Source of the DNA: a candidate division KSB1 bacterium
GTDB taxonomy: Bacteria; Zhuqueibacterota; Zhuqueibacteria; Oleimicrobiales; Geothermoviventaceae
Direction of reading: 5' to 3'
NCBI GenBank assembly: GCA_034506315.1
Contig: JAPDPT010000013.1
Span: 1 to 60,812 of the forward strand
DNA length: 60,812 nucleotides
Below are positions 9,011-17,863 of this stretch, one piece after another. The notes below the pieces were generated by a model that did not search any database, had not been told where the DNA came from, and worked only from the letters and a program-made list of their open reading frames with translations. How positions within the stretch are numbered: the stretch's first letter is position 1; the number at the start of each line of letters is the position of its first letter. The position numbers were made by a program, and so were the translations under genes.

Positions 9011-9967
9011 TCAGGCGGGCAGGTCGTCCCCCGCACGCACACTGGGCTCCAGCAGCCGGAGCTCCCCTCGGTCAGCGTCGAGCTCGGCCTCGATCCCCAG
9101 GGGCAAGGTCACCTTGACCTCGCCGTGCCCATAAGGAAAGGCGGCCAACACCGGTACGTCCAGCTTCCGGAAATAGTCCTCCAGAACCTCGTCCACCGTG
9201 AAGCTGGGTGTCTCCTTTGACAGGGGAACACAGTCGATGAACTGGCCCAGTACAACGCCGGCCACGGCTTCCAGAACCCCGGCCTGGCGCAGGTGAGCCA
9301 AGCATCGATCCACCCGATAAGGCTCCTCGCCCACATCCTCCAGCACCAAAATGGCACCCCGAAAATCCGGCTGATACGGTGTGCCGAGGAGAGTGGGCAA
9401 CAGCGAGAGACATCCGCCCAGAAGCCTACCCCGCGCCACACCGGGTCGCAGGGTCCGGACGGGGTACTGGGGAGGAAGCGGTAACGAGCCGAAGAGTCCC
9501 GGCGCCTCTACCGCACGCCAGAAACAATCCTCCGTGAAGGGATGAATCCCCCGGCCCATTTCGATGGCCACCATCGGCCCCGAGTAGGTTACGAGCCCTG
9601 TGTGTTTCCAGAGGGCCATCTGCAATGTGGTCAGGTCGCTGTAACCGACCACGATCTTGGGATGGGAAGCGATCAGCTCATAGTCCAGCAGGTCCAAAAT
9701 ACGAGCCGCCCCGTATCCCCCCCGGGCTGCCAGAATCGCCTTCACCTCGGGATCGGCGAACATGCGGAGCAAGTCGTCGGCACGCTCCTCATCCTTACCG
9801 GCCAGGTAACCCCATCTCCGATGGATGTGAGCCCCCACGACCACTCTGTAACCCCTGGCCTTCAGGTACTCCACGCCCTTAGACAGGCGCTCCGGGACCA
9901 TCGGACTTGCCGGGGCCACGATCCCGATCGTGTCTCCGGGTCTTAAGGCCGGTGGGATGATCGCCAT
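9011..9967 (-). CDS. ldcA: LD-carboxypeptidase (S66 family)
   Basis: This 318-residue serine peptidase of family S66 removes the terminal D-alanine from murein tetrapeptides during cytoplasmic cell-wall recycling. The nucleophile elbow VGYSDLT (Ser 110) is seen, preceded by ILAARGGYGAARIL. The C-terminal domain has the FPYGHGEV segment carrying the expected catalytic histidine and a conserved LEDVGEEPYR glutamate segment. There is no signal peptide, which fits a cytoplasmic enzyme. It lies 69 bases downstream of the GWxTD gene. A microcin-C7-type self-immunity peptidase is a less likely alternative. Confidence 0.92.
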   Translation of the reverse strand: MAIIPPALRPGDTIGIVAPASPMVPERLSKGVEYLKARGYRVVVGAHIHRRWGYLAGKDEERADDLLRMFADPEVKAILAARGGYGAARILDLLDYELIASHPKIVVGYSDLTTLQMALWKHTGLVTYSGPMVAIEMGRGIHPFTEDCFWRAVEAPGLFGSLPLPPQYPVRTLRPGVARGRLLGGCLSLLPTLLGTPYQPDFRGAILVLEDVGEEPYRVDRCLAHLRQAGVLEAVAGVVLGQFIDCVPLSKETPSFTVDEVLEDYFRKLDVPVLAAFPYGHGEVKVTLPLGIEAELDADRGELRLLEPSVRAGDDLPA

Positions 9968-10036
9968 CCTGATTCCCCGCCTTCCCTGCGTCTGGAGGAA
10001 AGCGCTCCGAGAGGGCAGTGGTGCTGGGCGGCCCGC

Positions 10037-11314
10037 TCACTCCTGCATTCGCTGCCAATCCCAGAGAGCGTAAGGGTTGTACAGGCGGTATTCGCCGAAA
10101 CCGTTCTCGTCCACGAAGATGAACTGCCGGTTGATGCTGTAGTAGTACCAGATCTCGTAAGGCTTGCTGTCCACGTCGAAGGGGTGGCGCTCGATGTCGT
10201 CCGGGGGGCCGAGGACGATGTAGACCATGCCCATGTCCGTCTTCCAACCCTCCTGGAACCCGGAGAAGTTCTCGTTGGCGTACTGGACGCGCCGGTAATG
10301 TTCGTCCATGGCCTCATTGGCCGGGGTGCCCGGGGTCGGATCGCGCCGAGCCCAGAACTCCTGGAACAGCTTTGGCTTCTCCTCGGGCTTGGCCTTCTTG
10401 AGCTTGCTCCACTCATCCCGCGTGGCAATGTAGCGCACCTGCTCGATGGCCAGCTCCAGATCCGAAATGGTCGGTGGCAACCCGGACCAGCTGGCGTTGA
10501 ACATCTTCTCCACGTGATCCTTGAGAATCCCATCGCTCACCGCAAGCTGGAGGAAATACCGCCCAGGTTGCAGCTTCCGAGGATCGATTTGGAGGGTCTC
10601 GGGGGTGCAGAGGCCCACCTTACGCTTCCAGTAGCTGCCCCGCAGGACCCTCTCGTTGCGGCTGTTGCGGACCGTGTAATCGATGCGCACGGAATCCGAA
10701 TTGGTGCGGCTGTAGATCTCAAAAGACGCATTCAGGCTTTTCGGATGCCTGTCGCCGGTCTCTTTGGACCTGCCGGAAAGGAAGCTCGTCTTCTGACCCT
10801 CAAAGAACGACGCCAGCAACACATCACTCAGGGAAAGGGGGGAGTGGAAGAAATCCCGGGCGAGAACTTTTGCCTTGCGGTTACCGGTCCGCCTTGTCTC
10901 CATGTCCATGAGGCCGATGGCAAGGCGGTAGTCGCTTGGTCGGACGTCAAAATCGGCCTCGGTGATGTCGAAGTCGGTCCGGGAATTGGTGGCGTCAAAG
11001 TCCGTGGTCAGGATGTGCCGGCTCAAGATCTTTCCTGCAGCCTGCTCGCCGCGCTCGTCAAAAAGGACCATAGAGACTTCATAGCGGGCAAGGTAGCCGC
11101 TATCGGTGCGCACGAAGGATAGCTCGTCATAGGCGATCTTGACGAAGATTCGCAAGCGGGAGAGGTTGGTATCGACCGGCGATGCTACGTTGACCACGTC
11201 AAAGTGAAAGACCGGAACCTCCTGATCGGAGGCGCCGCTCATCTCCACCTGAGCCAACCCCTCCGCAAAGGCCAGAAGCAAACCTGCGATGATCAACACT
11301 CCCGTGGCCTTCAT
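10037..11314 (-). CDS. GWxTD-domain secreted protein
   Basis: This protein has 425 residues from an ATG preceded by GGAGGTG. The first 22 residues form a signal peptide (hydrophobic core VLIIAGLLLAF, cleavage near GLAQ). The C-terminal third has the family hallmark GWKTDMGMVYIVLGPPDD followed by a YEIWYYY segment. GWxTD proteins are widespread in Acidobacteria and FCB-type phyla and have no known function. The middle of the protein looks beta-rich. It lies between rimO and ldcA without functional hints. An upstream in-frame start at 11389 would overlap rimO and destroy the signal peptide, so I rejected it. Confidence 0.85.
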   Translation of the reverse strand: MKATGVLIIAGLLLAFAEGLAQVEMSGASDQEVPVFHFDVVNVASPVDTNLSRLRIFVKIAYDELSFVRTDSGYLARYEVSMVLFDERGEQAAGKILSRHILTTDFDATNSRTDFDITEADFDVRPSDYRLAIGLMDMETRRTGNRKAKVLARDFFHSPLSLSDVLLASFFEGQKTSFLSGRSKETGDRHPKSLNASFEIYSRTNSDSVRIDYTVRNSRNERVLRGSYWKRKVGLCTPETLQIDPRKLQPGRYFLQLAVSDGILKDHVEKMFNASWSGLPPTISDLELAIEQVRYIATRDEWSKLKKAKPEEKPKLFQEFWARRDPTPGTPANEAMDEHYRRVQYANENFSGFQEGWKTDMGMVYIVLGPPDDIERHPFDVDSKPYEIWYYYSINRQFIFVDENGFGEYRLYNPYALWDWQRMQE

Positions 11315-11385
11315 GATCTTCACCTCCCGTGCCGGGGCCCTTTTCCCCGGCTGACCCTGGGAGACAGGGCATCTTGGGGCCTTTC

Positions 11386-12702
11386 TCATTTTGCACCTAC
11401 CGAATAACGCTCGGTGACTACGCCCATAAGCTCAAACGGAGCTGCATCCCGGATCTCGCATTCCACGAAGGCTCCCCTCCGAGCCTGCCCCGTAACGCGC
11501 ACTACGCCGTCGATCTCCGGCGCGTCCCACTCCGTTCGGCCCACCCACTCGCCTGTCTCCCTGTCGAAGTCATCGATCAAGACCTTCAAACGGCGGCCCA
11601 CCTGGGACTCGTACCACTCCTGGGCCAGGGTTTGTGCCAGGTCGGAGACGGTGTCCACCCGCATGGCCACGACCTCAGGCGGGATCTGATCCCGCATCCG
11701 TGCCGCGCGCGTTCCCGGTTCGCGCGAGTAACCGAAAACACCCACCCTCTCAAACCGAGCCCAGGTCAAGAACTCCAGCAGCTGCTCAAAATCTTCCTCC
11801 GTTTCGCCGGGAAAACCGACCAACACCGTGGTGCGAAGGACAATTCCCTCCACCTCGCCCCGCAGCCTTTCCACTAGCTCTCGGAGCCGACGCTGATCCG
11901 TACGTCGACCCATGCGCTGCAGAATACGGTCCGAAGCATGCTGGACGGGCAGGTCCACGTACCGGCAGAGCTTCGGAAGACGTGCGATCTGCGCCACCAC
12001 GTCCTCATCCAGATGGGCAGGGTGGGTGTACAACAGCCGAATCCACTCGATTCCTTCGATCCCGGCCAGCTCCTCCAGCAGGCTTGCCAGCGCGCCGCGT
12101 TCCTCGCGGTCCCGTCCGTAATACGTCGTGTCCTGGGCCACGAGATTCAGTTCCCGGACGCCCCTGGCCGCCAGTTCCCTGGCCTCCTGCACAATCTCGT
12201 CGCGCGAACGGCTACGGTAGCTGCCCTTGATCAGGGGGATCGAACAATACGCGCACCGATTGTCGCACCCCTCCGCCAGCTTCAGGTACGCAAAGTGAGG
12301 GGAGTTGAGCAGGTACCGCTTCCGTCTCTCCGGGCATCCGGCGCTGAGGCCCAGGATCTCCCGCACCTGATCGGCCACGCGGACCGGATCAAGGTCGCTG
12401 AAAAACGCGTCGACCTCCGGCAAACTTTCCCTCAGCCCCTCCCGGAATCGCTGAGGGAGGCAACCGGTGACAAAGAGCCGCCTTGTGCCGCCACTCTTTA
12501 ACGCGGCCATCTCGAGGATCGTTTCTATGGACTCCTCGCGCGCGGGCTCGATGAAGGCACAGGTATTGACGATCAGGACGTCCGCCTGCTCCGGACGGCC
12601 CACAACCCGGACCCCCGAGCCGAGGAGATGCCCGAGGAGCTTCTCCGCGTCGACCTGATTCTTGGGACAACCGAGGGTTTCCAGATAAATCTTCAAAGAC
12701 AT
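11386..12702 (-). CDS. rimO: Ribosomal protein uS12 methylthiotransferase
   Basis: This 438-residue radical-SAM enzyme adds a methylthio group to an aspartate of ribosomal protein S12. The N-terminal UPF0004 domain has the three auxiliary-cluster cysteines at 12, 48 and 81. The radical-SAM motif EGCDNRCAYCS supplies Cys 146, 150 and 153, and a TRAM-like domain lies at the C-terminus. The LETLGCPKNQVDAE start distinguishes RimO from MiaB, whose start usually reads differently. The 142-base gap before it (12703-12844) shows no gene or clear promoter. Confidence 0.95.
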   Translation of the reverse strand: MSLKIYLETLGCPKNQVDAEKLLGHLLGSGVRVVGRPEQADVLIVNTCAFIEPAREESIETILEMAALKSGGTRRLFVTGCLPQRFREGLRESLPEVDAFFSDLDPVRVADQVREILGLSAGCPERRKRYLLNSPHFAYLKLAEGCDNRCAYCSIPLIKGSYRSRSRDEIVQEARELAARGVRELNLVAQDTTYYGRDREERGALASLLEELAGIEGIEWIRLLYTHPAHLDEDVVAQIARLPKLCRYVDLPVQHASDRILQRMGRRTDQRRLRELVERLRGEVEGIVLRTTVLVGFPGETEEDFEQLLEFLTWARFERVGVFGYSREPGTRAARMRDQIPPEVVAMRVDTVSDLAQTLAQEWYESQVGRRLKVLIDDFDRETGEWVGRTEWDAPEIDGVVRVTGQARRGAFVECEIRDAAPFELMGVVTERYSVGAK

Positions 12703-12844
12703 CCCGTGCCGCTACGATCCTGCCCCCGAGGGAACCGTCCTCGCGTTGAGCTTGGTCGCCCAAGACCACCAACCTCCCCCCGGTTTGTGATCGATCGCGC
12801 CGCCACCGGAAGCGCCTGCCGTCCTTTCCTCTACGGAAGCTACG

Positions 12845-13438
12845 CTACAGAGGCTCCACGGCCGTCGGCGAAGCAAGGCTCTTAGGTCGGGGCGCAGGTT
12901 CCGGGGGCGACTCCTTTCCCGTCAGGATTCGGACGAAACGCCAACCATAGGCCACTGTGCTTACCGCCAGACCGAGGGCGGCGAGGACCAAGCTTGCGGA
13001 ATCCAAAGCTTCCAGTTCCACGAGCTGAACCACGAGCGTGGCAACGAGGATACCCACGGTGGTCTTGCCGAACCAGTTTGACTCGGTGACCCGCCCGTAA
13101 CGGCCAAGCAGAAAAGCCCCGGCCAGCAGAATGAGCGCGTCTCGTCCGATCACCATGCCGGCAAGCCACCACGGCAGCCTGCCTCGGAGCGCGAGGATCA
13201 GGAACAGGCCGCCCACGCAGATCTTGTCTGCAAGGGGATCCAAAACACGACCGGCCTCGCTCCTCTGGTGGAGGTGCCGCGCCAGATAGCCGTCCAGGAT
13301 GTCGGTGAGAGCCATCAGGAGCAGCAGTCCCGCTGCCGCTGCGTTACAGGCTGTTCCACCCTGCCACGCGAGCCAGGCGGTGGGCGGGAAGAGCAACAGC
13401 CGGAGCAACGAGAGCAGATTGGGGATGGTCAGGAGCAT
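12845..13438 (-). CDS. pgsA: CDP-alcohol phosphatidyltransferase (PgsA-like)
   Basis: This is a 197-residue membrane protein with about five hydrophobic segments. The CDP-alcohol phosphotransferase signature is complete: Asp 49, Gly 50, Ala 53, Arg 54, Gly 63, Asp 67 and Asp 71. The most likely reaction is CDP-diacylglycerol plus glycerol-3-phosphate giving phosphatidylglycerophosphate. It follows the GGR/ferredoxin/UbiA genes after 20 bases, so a CDP-alcohol transfer onto an isoprenoid lipid is an alternative. The C-terminal 25 residues are proline-rich and probably cytoplasmic. Confidence 0.82.
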   Translation of the reverse strand: MLLTIPNLLSLLRLLLFPPTAWLAWQGGTACNAAAAGLLLLMALTDILDGYLARHLHQRSEAGRVLDPLADKICVGGLFLILALRGRLPWWLAGMVIGRDALILLAGAFLLGRYGRVTESNWFGKTTVGILVATLVVQLVELEALDSASLVLAALGLAVSTVAYGWRFVRILTGKESPPEPAPRPKSLASPTAVEPL

Positions 13439-13458
13439 CTGCCCTGATCCTTGGCGGG

Positions 13459-14631
13459 TTAGCCTACAAACACCTTGGCCACTTCGAGCAGAAGGCGCGG
13501 CTGTTTGAAGAGCGCCGTACGGAACACACGAGTGACCGTGATTTCCTCCGGGGGAAGCTGAGACAACAGATGGGCCGTTCGGTTCAGGTCCTCGTCGGAC
13601 AGGCGGTAGACGCCCTCCTTGATGCGGTAGAAGCGCTCGTGGGTCTTACCCTCCACCTCGTGCCATTCCTTGGCATACTTCGACAGTCGCTTCTCGCTGA
13701 CGTCGCCTTCCCGGATGGCCTCCGCGGCAACACGGCCACAGATCCGTCCCGCGATTAGGGCGGTGGCAATGCCTCCGCCGCTGATCGGATTGGCCTGGTG
13801 GGCCGCATCGCCTACCAGCATGAGCCCGTCGGCCACAATCTTCCGCAAAGTGGCCGCGCACGGGACACCGCCCGCCACGAGGGTCAATACCGAGGCCTTC
13901 GGGAAATGGCTTTCCAGAAACTGGCGCAGGTACGCGATAGGCTTCTTGATTCCCGTGTAGTCACCCGACAGGCCGAGTCCAATGTTGGCCATTCCATTGC
14001 CTTTTGGGAAAACCCAGGCATAGCCCCCAGGGGCCACGTTTTTTCCGAAGTAGAAGTAGCACACGTTGGGCTCCACGTCGGCGCGGCTCACCGTCACCTG
14101 AACGCAGGCTTCCATGTCGTGCATCCGCGTTACGGTGTTGAGGCCGGCCCAGCGGCCCACTCGCGACTCCACGCCATCCGCTCCAATTACGATGCGCGCT
14201 CGCACCTCCCGGTCTTCCCCCAGATGCGAAACGCGCACCCCTGCCACCCGACCATCCTCCCAGAGAAGACCGTGGACGTAGGCCTTTGTGCGGACCTCTG
14301 CTCCTGCCTCCGCGGCCATCTGGGCCAGGTCGTAATCGAATAGCTTTCGATGGAGCACGTAACCGCCGTTCGCGTAGTGCACGCGCACGCGCGTCCCGTC
14401 GGGAGCTACCAGCTCCGCTGCGTCGATGCGGGCGGCGATCCAGTGCTCCCGCGGCTCCAGCACGCTTCGCAAACCCTGATCCCCCACTCCCTCCGCACAG
14501 CGCACGGGCACGCCCACTTCCCGGTCCTTCTCGAGGAGCAAGACCTTGGCCCCACCCAGCGCGGCAAACCGCGCCGCAGTGGAACCTGCAGGCCCCGCTC
14601 CTACAACGACCACGTCATAATAGCTGTCCAT
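13459..14631 (-). CDS. Geranylgeranyl reductase family flavoprotein (archaeal-type)
   Basis: This is a 390-residue FAD-dependent reductase. It has the N-terminal dinucleotide-binding VVVGAGPAGSTAAR motif and VPVRCAEGVG near residue 43. GYAWVFPKGNGMANIG and GDAAHQANPISGGGI follow. These features match geranylgeranyl reductases that saturate archaeal lipids, and also those acting on chlorophyll or menaquinone side chains. It overlaps the end of a small ferredoxin gene by 17 bases and sits after a UbiA prenyltransferase. The ferredoxin is therefore a likely electron donor. The substrate is not fixed by sequence: ether-lipid or quinone chains are both open. Confidence 0.86.
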   Translation of the reverse strand: MDSYYDVVVVGAGPAGSTAARFAALGGAKVLLLEKDREVGVPVRCAEGVGDQGLRSVLEPREHWIAARIDAAELVAPDGTRVRVHYANGGYVLHRKLFDYDLAQMAAEAGAEVRTKAYVHGLLWEDGRVAGVRVSHLGEDREVRARIVIGADGVESRVGRWAGLNTVTRMHDMEACVQVTVSRADVEPNVCYFYFGKNVAPGGYAWVFPKGNGMANIGLGLSGDYTGIKKPIAYLRQFLESHFPKASVLTLVAGGVPCAATLRKIVADGLMLVGDAAHQANPISGGGIATALIAGRICGRVAAEAIREGDVSEKRLSKYAKEWHEVEGKTHERFYRIKEGVYRLSDEDLNRTAHLLSQLPPEEITVTRVFRTALFKQPRLLLEVAKVFVG

Positions 14632-14806
14632 CGCGCCGCTCCAGAGCGTCCACCGGGCAGATTTTGACGCAAAGTTCGCACAAGATGCACTGCTCCGTGT
14701 CGATGCGCAGACGGGTCTCCGTCAGCTCCATACAGTTGGTTGGGCATACCCCGAGGCAGGTCCCGCAGAGATCGCACACGTCGTCGCGAACGACAATGCC
14801 AGTCAA
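14615..14806 (-). CDS. Small 2x[4Fe-4S] ferredoxin
   Basis: This protein has 63 residues from a TTG codon preceded by GGAGG at seven bases. A further in-frame TTG at 14830 would overlap UbiA and has no such site. Two cluster motifs are present, at Cys 11/14/17/21 and Cys 40/43/46/50, each ending in CP. It is sandwiched between UbiA and the geranylgeranyl reductase and overlaps the latter's start by 17 bases, so the two are probably translated together. It is likely the reductant for double-bond saturation. Confidence 0.88.
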   Translation of the reverse strand: MTGIVVRDDVCDLCGTCLGVCPTNCMELTETRLRIDTEQCILCELCVKICPVDALERRDGQLL

Positions 14807-14819
14807 CGTCGAGCCTCCG

Positions 14820-15749
14820 TTACGAGTCAAAGCTTGGATAGTCTACGCCGAAGCGCCCCCGATAGTACAGCTTCGAGCCGAAAAACACAATGGCTAAGAG
14901 TACGAGGAAAAGGGGAAATACCACGCAAACGGCCAGGGCCTGGAACAGGATGCCGAATTTGATGGCTCGGAAAATATCGCCCAGCCCCAGGCGCTTCGCC
15001 GCCAGCCCGAAAAGGGGAAGAGCTCCCAGCGCCGGTAGGGCAATGACCGGATCGCGATTGACGCTGCCTACCAGGAGGGATGCTCCCACGGCCATGGCCG
15101 CCCACAAGGTCGTGGCGCGCAGGCCATACCTAATCACGAACGTCACCTTCCCGGATTGGCGATCCCCGGGCTCGTCCGGAATCGTTGTGAGCAGGTAGAC
15201 GGCGAGCACGGCCAGCACGTACGGTAGCGCGAAGCGGAGTAACCGGGGCTGCAGCTCCCCACCCGCCAGCCAGCCGGAGGCGAAGATCAGCAACGCCCCC
15301 AGACCGTTCACAGCCATGCCGAGGAGGGGGTGGTTCTTCCAGGCCAGGGGCTCGAAGCTGTAGGCAAAGCCGCCGACGGCAAAGAGCAGGAAGCAGAGGG
15401 CACAGGCCAGAAGGCTAACGCCGGCGGCCAGAAGGAGACCCAAAATCAGGAGCAGGAGGGCCTCGATCTGCGCGTGGCGAGCCGGAATCTCCTTTCTCGC
15501 GATCAGGTAAAGCTTGTCGTTGGCCAGATCGGTCTCCACGTCCTGCAGCTGATTCACGACGAAGACACTTCCCATCGTGAGGGAAATGGCCAGCGCAAGC
15601 TGCCAGACCTGCCCTGGTGCTACGGGTTCCTTCGCCTGGCCAAAGGTTTTCGCGGCCCACAAGCCGCAAAGGAACACGGTCCAGACCGCGAAAAAGAGGG
15701 TGGGACGCAAGACGAACAGGTAGTCCAGGTACCGGATGGTCCGCCCCAT
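14820..15749 (-). CDS. UbiA-family prenyltransferase
   Basis: This is a 309-residue integral membrane protein with about eight hydrophobic segments. The first Asp-rich motif is Asn 66-Asp 70-Asp 74 (NQLQDVETD). The second reads DEPGDRQSGKVT in the C-terminal half. UbiA enzymes attach polyprenyl chains to quinone precursors, to heme, or, as DGGGP synthase, to glycerol phosphate in archaeal lipids. With the ferredoxin and GGR genes downstream it forms an isoprenoid-modification cluster. The acceptor cannot be told from the motifs, and the first motif departs from the usual NDxxD form. Confidence 0.83.
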   Translation of the reverse strand: MGRTIRYLDYLFVLRPTLFFAVWTVFLCGLWAAKTFGQAKEPVAPGQVWQLALAISLTMGSVFVVNQLQDVETDLANDKLYLIARKEIPARHAQIEALLLLILGLLLAAGVSLLACALCFLLFAVGGFAYSFEPLAWKNHPLLGMAVNGLGALLIFASGWLAGGELQPRLLRFALPYVLAVLAVYLLTTIPDEPGDRQSGKVTFVIRYGLRATTLWAAMAVGASLLVGSVNRDPVIALPALGALPLFGLAAKRLGLGDIFRAIKFGILFQALAVCVVFPLFLVLLAIVFFGSKLYYRGRFGVDYPSFDS

Positions 15750-15810
15750 CGTTGCCCTGTCAGGCTTTCTCGCACGGCAATCCCCAACCTGAAACGCCCC
15801 CCAATTCCCC

Positions 15811-17229
15811 TCAGACCTCCTCGGCGCTCACCTCCAGCTGGTACTTATCGATTCCCGCCTCCGGAGGAACAGGGTACTCGCCCGTGAAGCAGGCGGTACA
15901 GTAGCCGCCCTTATCGTGGGGAACCGCGCCCAGGAGACCCTCCACCGAAAGGTAGGCCAGGGAATCCGCCCCGATGAACTCGCGGATCTCCTCTACCGTC
16001 ATGTTTGCCGCGATCAGCTCTTGCTTGGTGGGGAAGTCCATTCCGTAGTAGCAGGGCGAGATAATCGGTGGGGAGGCGACCCGTACGTGCACCTCGCGTG
16101 CCCCGGCTCTCCGCAACATCCCCACCAATTGCCGCAGGGTGGTGCCGCGCACAATGGAGTCCTCCACTACTACCACTCGCCTTCCTTCCAGAACACCCCG
16201 CACAGGGTTGAACTTCACGCGCACGCTGAAGTCGCGCAGGGTCTGCGAGGGGTGAATGAAGGTACGCCCAATATAATGATTGCGGATCAGGCCGATCTCG
16301 AACTTGATCCCCGTGCGGCGGGCGTAGCCCAGGGCGGCCGTGTTCGAGCTGTCCGGGACCGAGATCACGATGTCGGCATCGGCGGGTTGCTCCAGGGCGA
16401 GATTCTTGCCCAGCTTCCGCCGACACTTGTCCACGTTCTCGGAAAAGATGACGCTATCCGGTCGCGAGAAGTAGACGTACTCAAAGATGCAGGCCCGGCG
16501 CTCGGCCTCCACAGGCAACCGGTAGCTGCGGGGCCCATCCTCATCGATGACCAGAAGTTCGCCCGGCTCGATCTCCCGGATGTACTGCGCACCGATGAGG
16601 TCGAACGCGCACGTCTCGGAGGCCAGCACGTAGGTTCCCATTCGGCGGCCGAGATTCAGGGGACGGAATCCGTGGGGATCCCGAATTGCGAGGAGCTGCT
16701 TCGGGGTCATCATGACCATGGAGTAGGCCCCTCGCACCTGCGTAAAGGCGTCGAGGACCTTCGCGATGAAGGTCGGGGCGTTGGAGCGTGCGATGAGGTG
16801 CGGCACCACCTCCGTGTCCGTGGAGGTCTGGAAAATGGAACCCATCTGCTCCAGCTTGCGCCGCAGCTGCCCAGCGTTCGTAAAGTTCCCGTTGTGACCC
16901 AGGGCCAGGGGGCCCTCCTTGCATTTCACCAGCAGAGGCTGGGCATTGATGCTGAGGCTAGAGCCCGTCGTGGAGTACCGATTGTGCCCGATGGCGATCG
17001 TGCCCTCCAGCTTTTCCAGGATCCGCACGTCGGAGAAGACGTCGGCCACCAGCCCCATTCCCACATGGCGGTGCATCTTCGAGCCGGTGCTGGTCACGAT
17101 CCCCGCGCTCTCCTGGCCCCGGTGCTGGAGCGCGAAAAGAGCCAGGTAGGCGAGGCGGGCTGCCTCCCGATGGCCGTAGATCCCCACCACGCCGCAGTTT
17201 GACTTCGGCTTATCGTCTTCGATGTTCAT
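15811..17229 (-). CDS. purF: Amidophosphoribosyltransferase
   Basis: This 472-residue enzyme carries out the first committed step of purine synthesis, making phosphoribosylamine from PRPP and glutamine. It is the Bacillus-type form: an 11-residue propeptide precedes the nucleophile Cys 12 (NCGVVGIYGH). Candidate [4Fe-4S] cysteines occur in CIFEYVYFS, ISPCYYG and GYCTAC. The PRPP loop VVVEDSIVRGTT is intact. It stands apart from purC and purB at the right edge. The 87 bases upstream include GC-rich hairpins but no promoter I trust. Confidence 0.96.
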   Translation of the reverse strand: MNIEDDKPKSNCGVVGIYGHREAARLAYLALFALQHRGQESAGIVTSTGSKMHRHVGMGLVADVFSDVRILEKLEGTIAIGHNRYSTTGSSLSINAQPLLVKCKEGPLALGHNGNFTNAGQLRRKLEQMGSIFQTSTDTEVVPHLIARSNAPTFIAKVLDAFTQVRGAYSMVMMTPKQLLAIRDPHGFRPLNLGRRMGTYVLASETCAFDLIGAQYIREIEPGELLVIDEDGPRSYRLPVEAERRACIFEYVYFSRPDSVIFSENVDKCRRKLGKNLALEQPADADIVISVPDSSNTAALGYARRTGIKFEIGLIRNHYIGRTFIHPSQTLRDFSVRVKFNPVRGVLEGRRVVVVEDSIVRGTTLRQLVGMLRRAGAREVHVRVASPPIISPCYYGMDFPTKQELIAANMTVEEIREFIGADSLAYLSVEGLLGAVPHDKGGYCTACFTGEYPVPPEAGIDKYQLEVSAEEV

Positions 17230-17316
17230 TGACCCTCACCTCGTTCCCCAGCGGCGGTACACCACTTTGCAGCGGCTTGCGCCGCGGCAGGTTTGACATT
17301 CCAGGCCCGGAAATCT

Positions 17317-17841
17317 TCAACGGTCTCCCTCCAGAATCGTTCCATCGGGTACCTGTGTGAGGGCGATTCCCAAAGCTATTCCCGCCACATCGGCAGTCAG
17401 GTCCTTCCAGCTGGGCTGGCCCCTCCGCCCTAACCAGTCCCACATCTCCTTCGCGATACCGGCCAGAAGGGACACTGAGAGCGCGAACTCCTGTGAGGGT
17501 CTGTTCCTCCAGTCGCGCTCCCGCCTGGCGAAGTAGTAGGAGAAAGCCGCAAGAAAGGCGCTTGCCGTGAAGTGGGCTCCTTTGTCCGCGCCGAGCCACG
17601 TATCTCGACCTCGTCTCTGCCCGAGGGAGTCCCCGACGGCCCACACCGCGACTTGTCCCCAGCTGCACGGGCGAGGGGAAGCTGTCCCTTCCGGCGGCCC
17701 TGCCGCGGCTCGCGCGGCTGTTTCGAAAAGCAAAACCATCGCCAGCAGCAAGAACTGCCAACCAGGCCGCCTGACCGCACCGCAAGGTCCCCTTGGTTCA
17801 CCACCCGCCGGCAGGCTTTTCCTTAACCGGTGCGAACCCAT
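17317..17841 (-). CDS. YfiM-like (DUF2279-type) exported protein
   Basis: This protein has 174 residues from the ATG chosen. A hydrophobic signal-like stretch (FLLLAMVLLF) lies near residues 30-40 after an arginine pair and ends at ARAAAG. The mature part has the pattern of the E. coli YfiM lipoprotein family: DKGAHFTASAFL, then SVSLLAGIAKEMWDW and PSWKDLTADVAG. No lipobox cysteine is seen, so it may be soluble or membrane-anchored. The function of the family is unknown. The start is uncertain, with another ATG at 17901 that overlaps the HD gene. Competing open frames on this strand lack any family pattern. Confidence 0.72.
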   Translation of the reverse strand: MGSHRLRKSLPAGGEPRGPCGAVRRPGWQFLLLAMVLLFETAARAAAGPPEGTASPRPCSWGQVAVWAVGDSLGQRRGRDTWLGADKGAHFTASAFLAAFSYYFARRERDWRNRPSQEFALSVSLLAGIAKEMWDWLGRRGQPSWKDLTADVAGIALGIALTQVPDGTILEGDR

Positions 17842-17863
17842 CGGCTGCAAACAAGGCGCCCTC

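Noticed and set aside
17303-17330. A TTGACATTC sequence on the plus strand near purF
   Set aside because: It resembles the shared -35 block, but no plus-strand gene follows and there is no TANATT at the right spacing.
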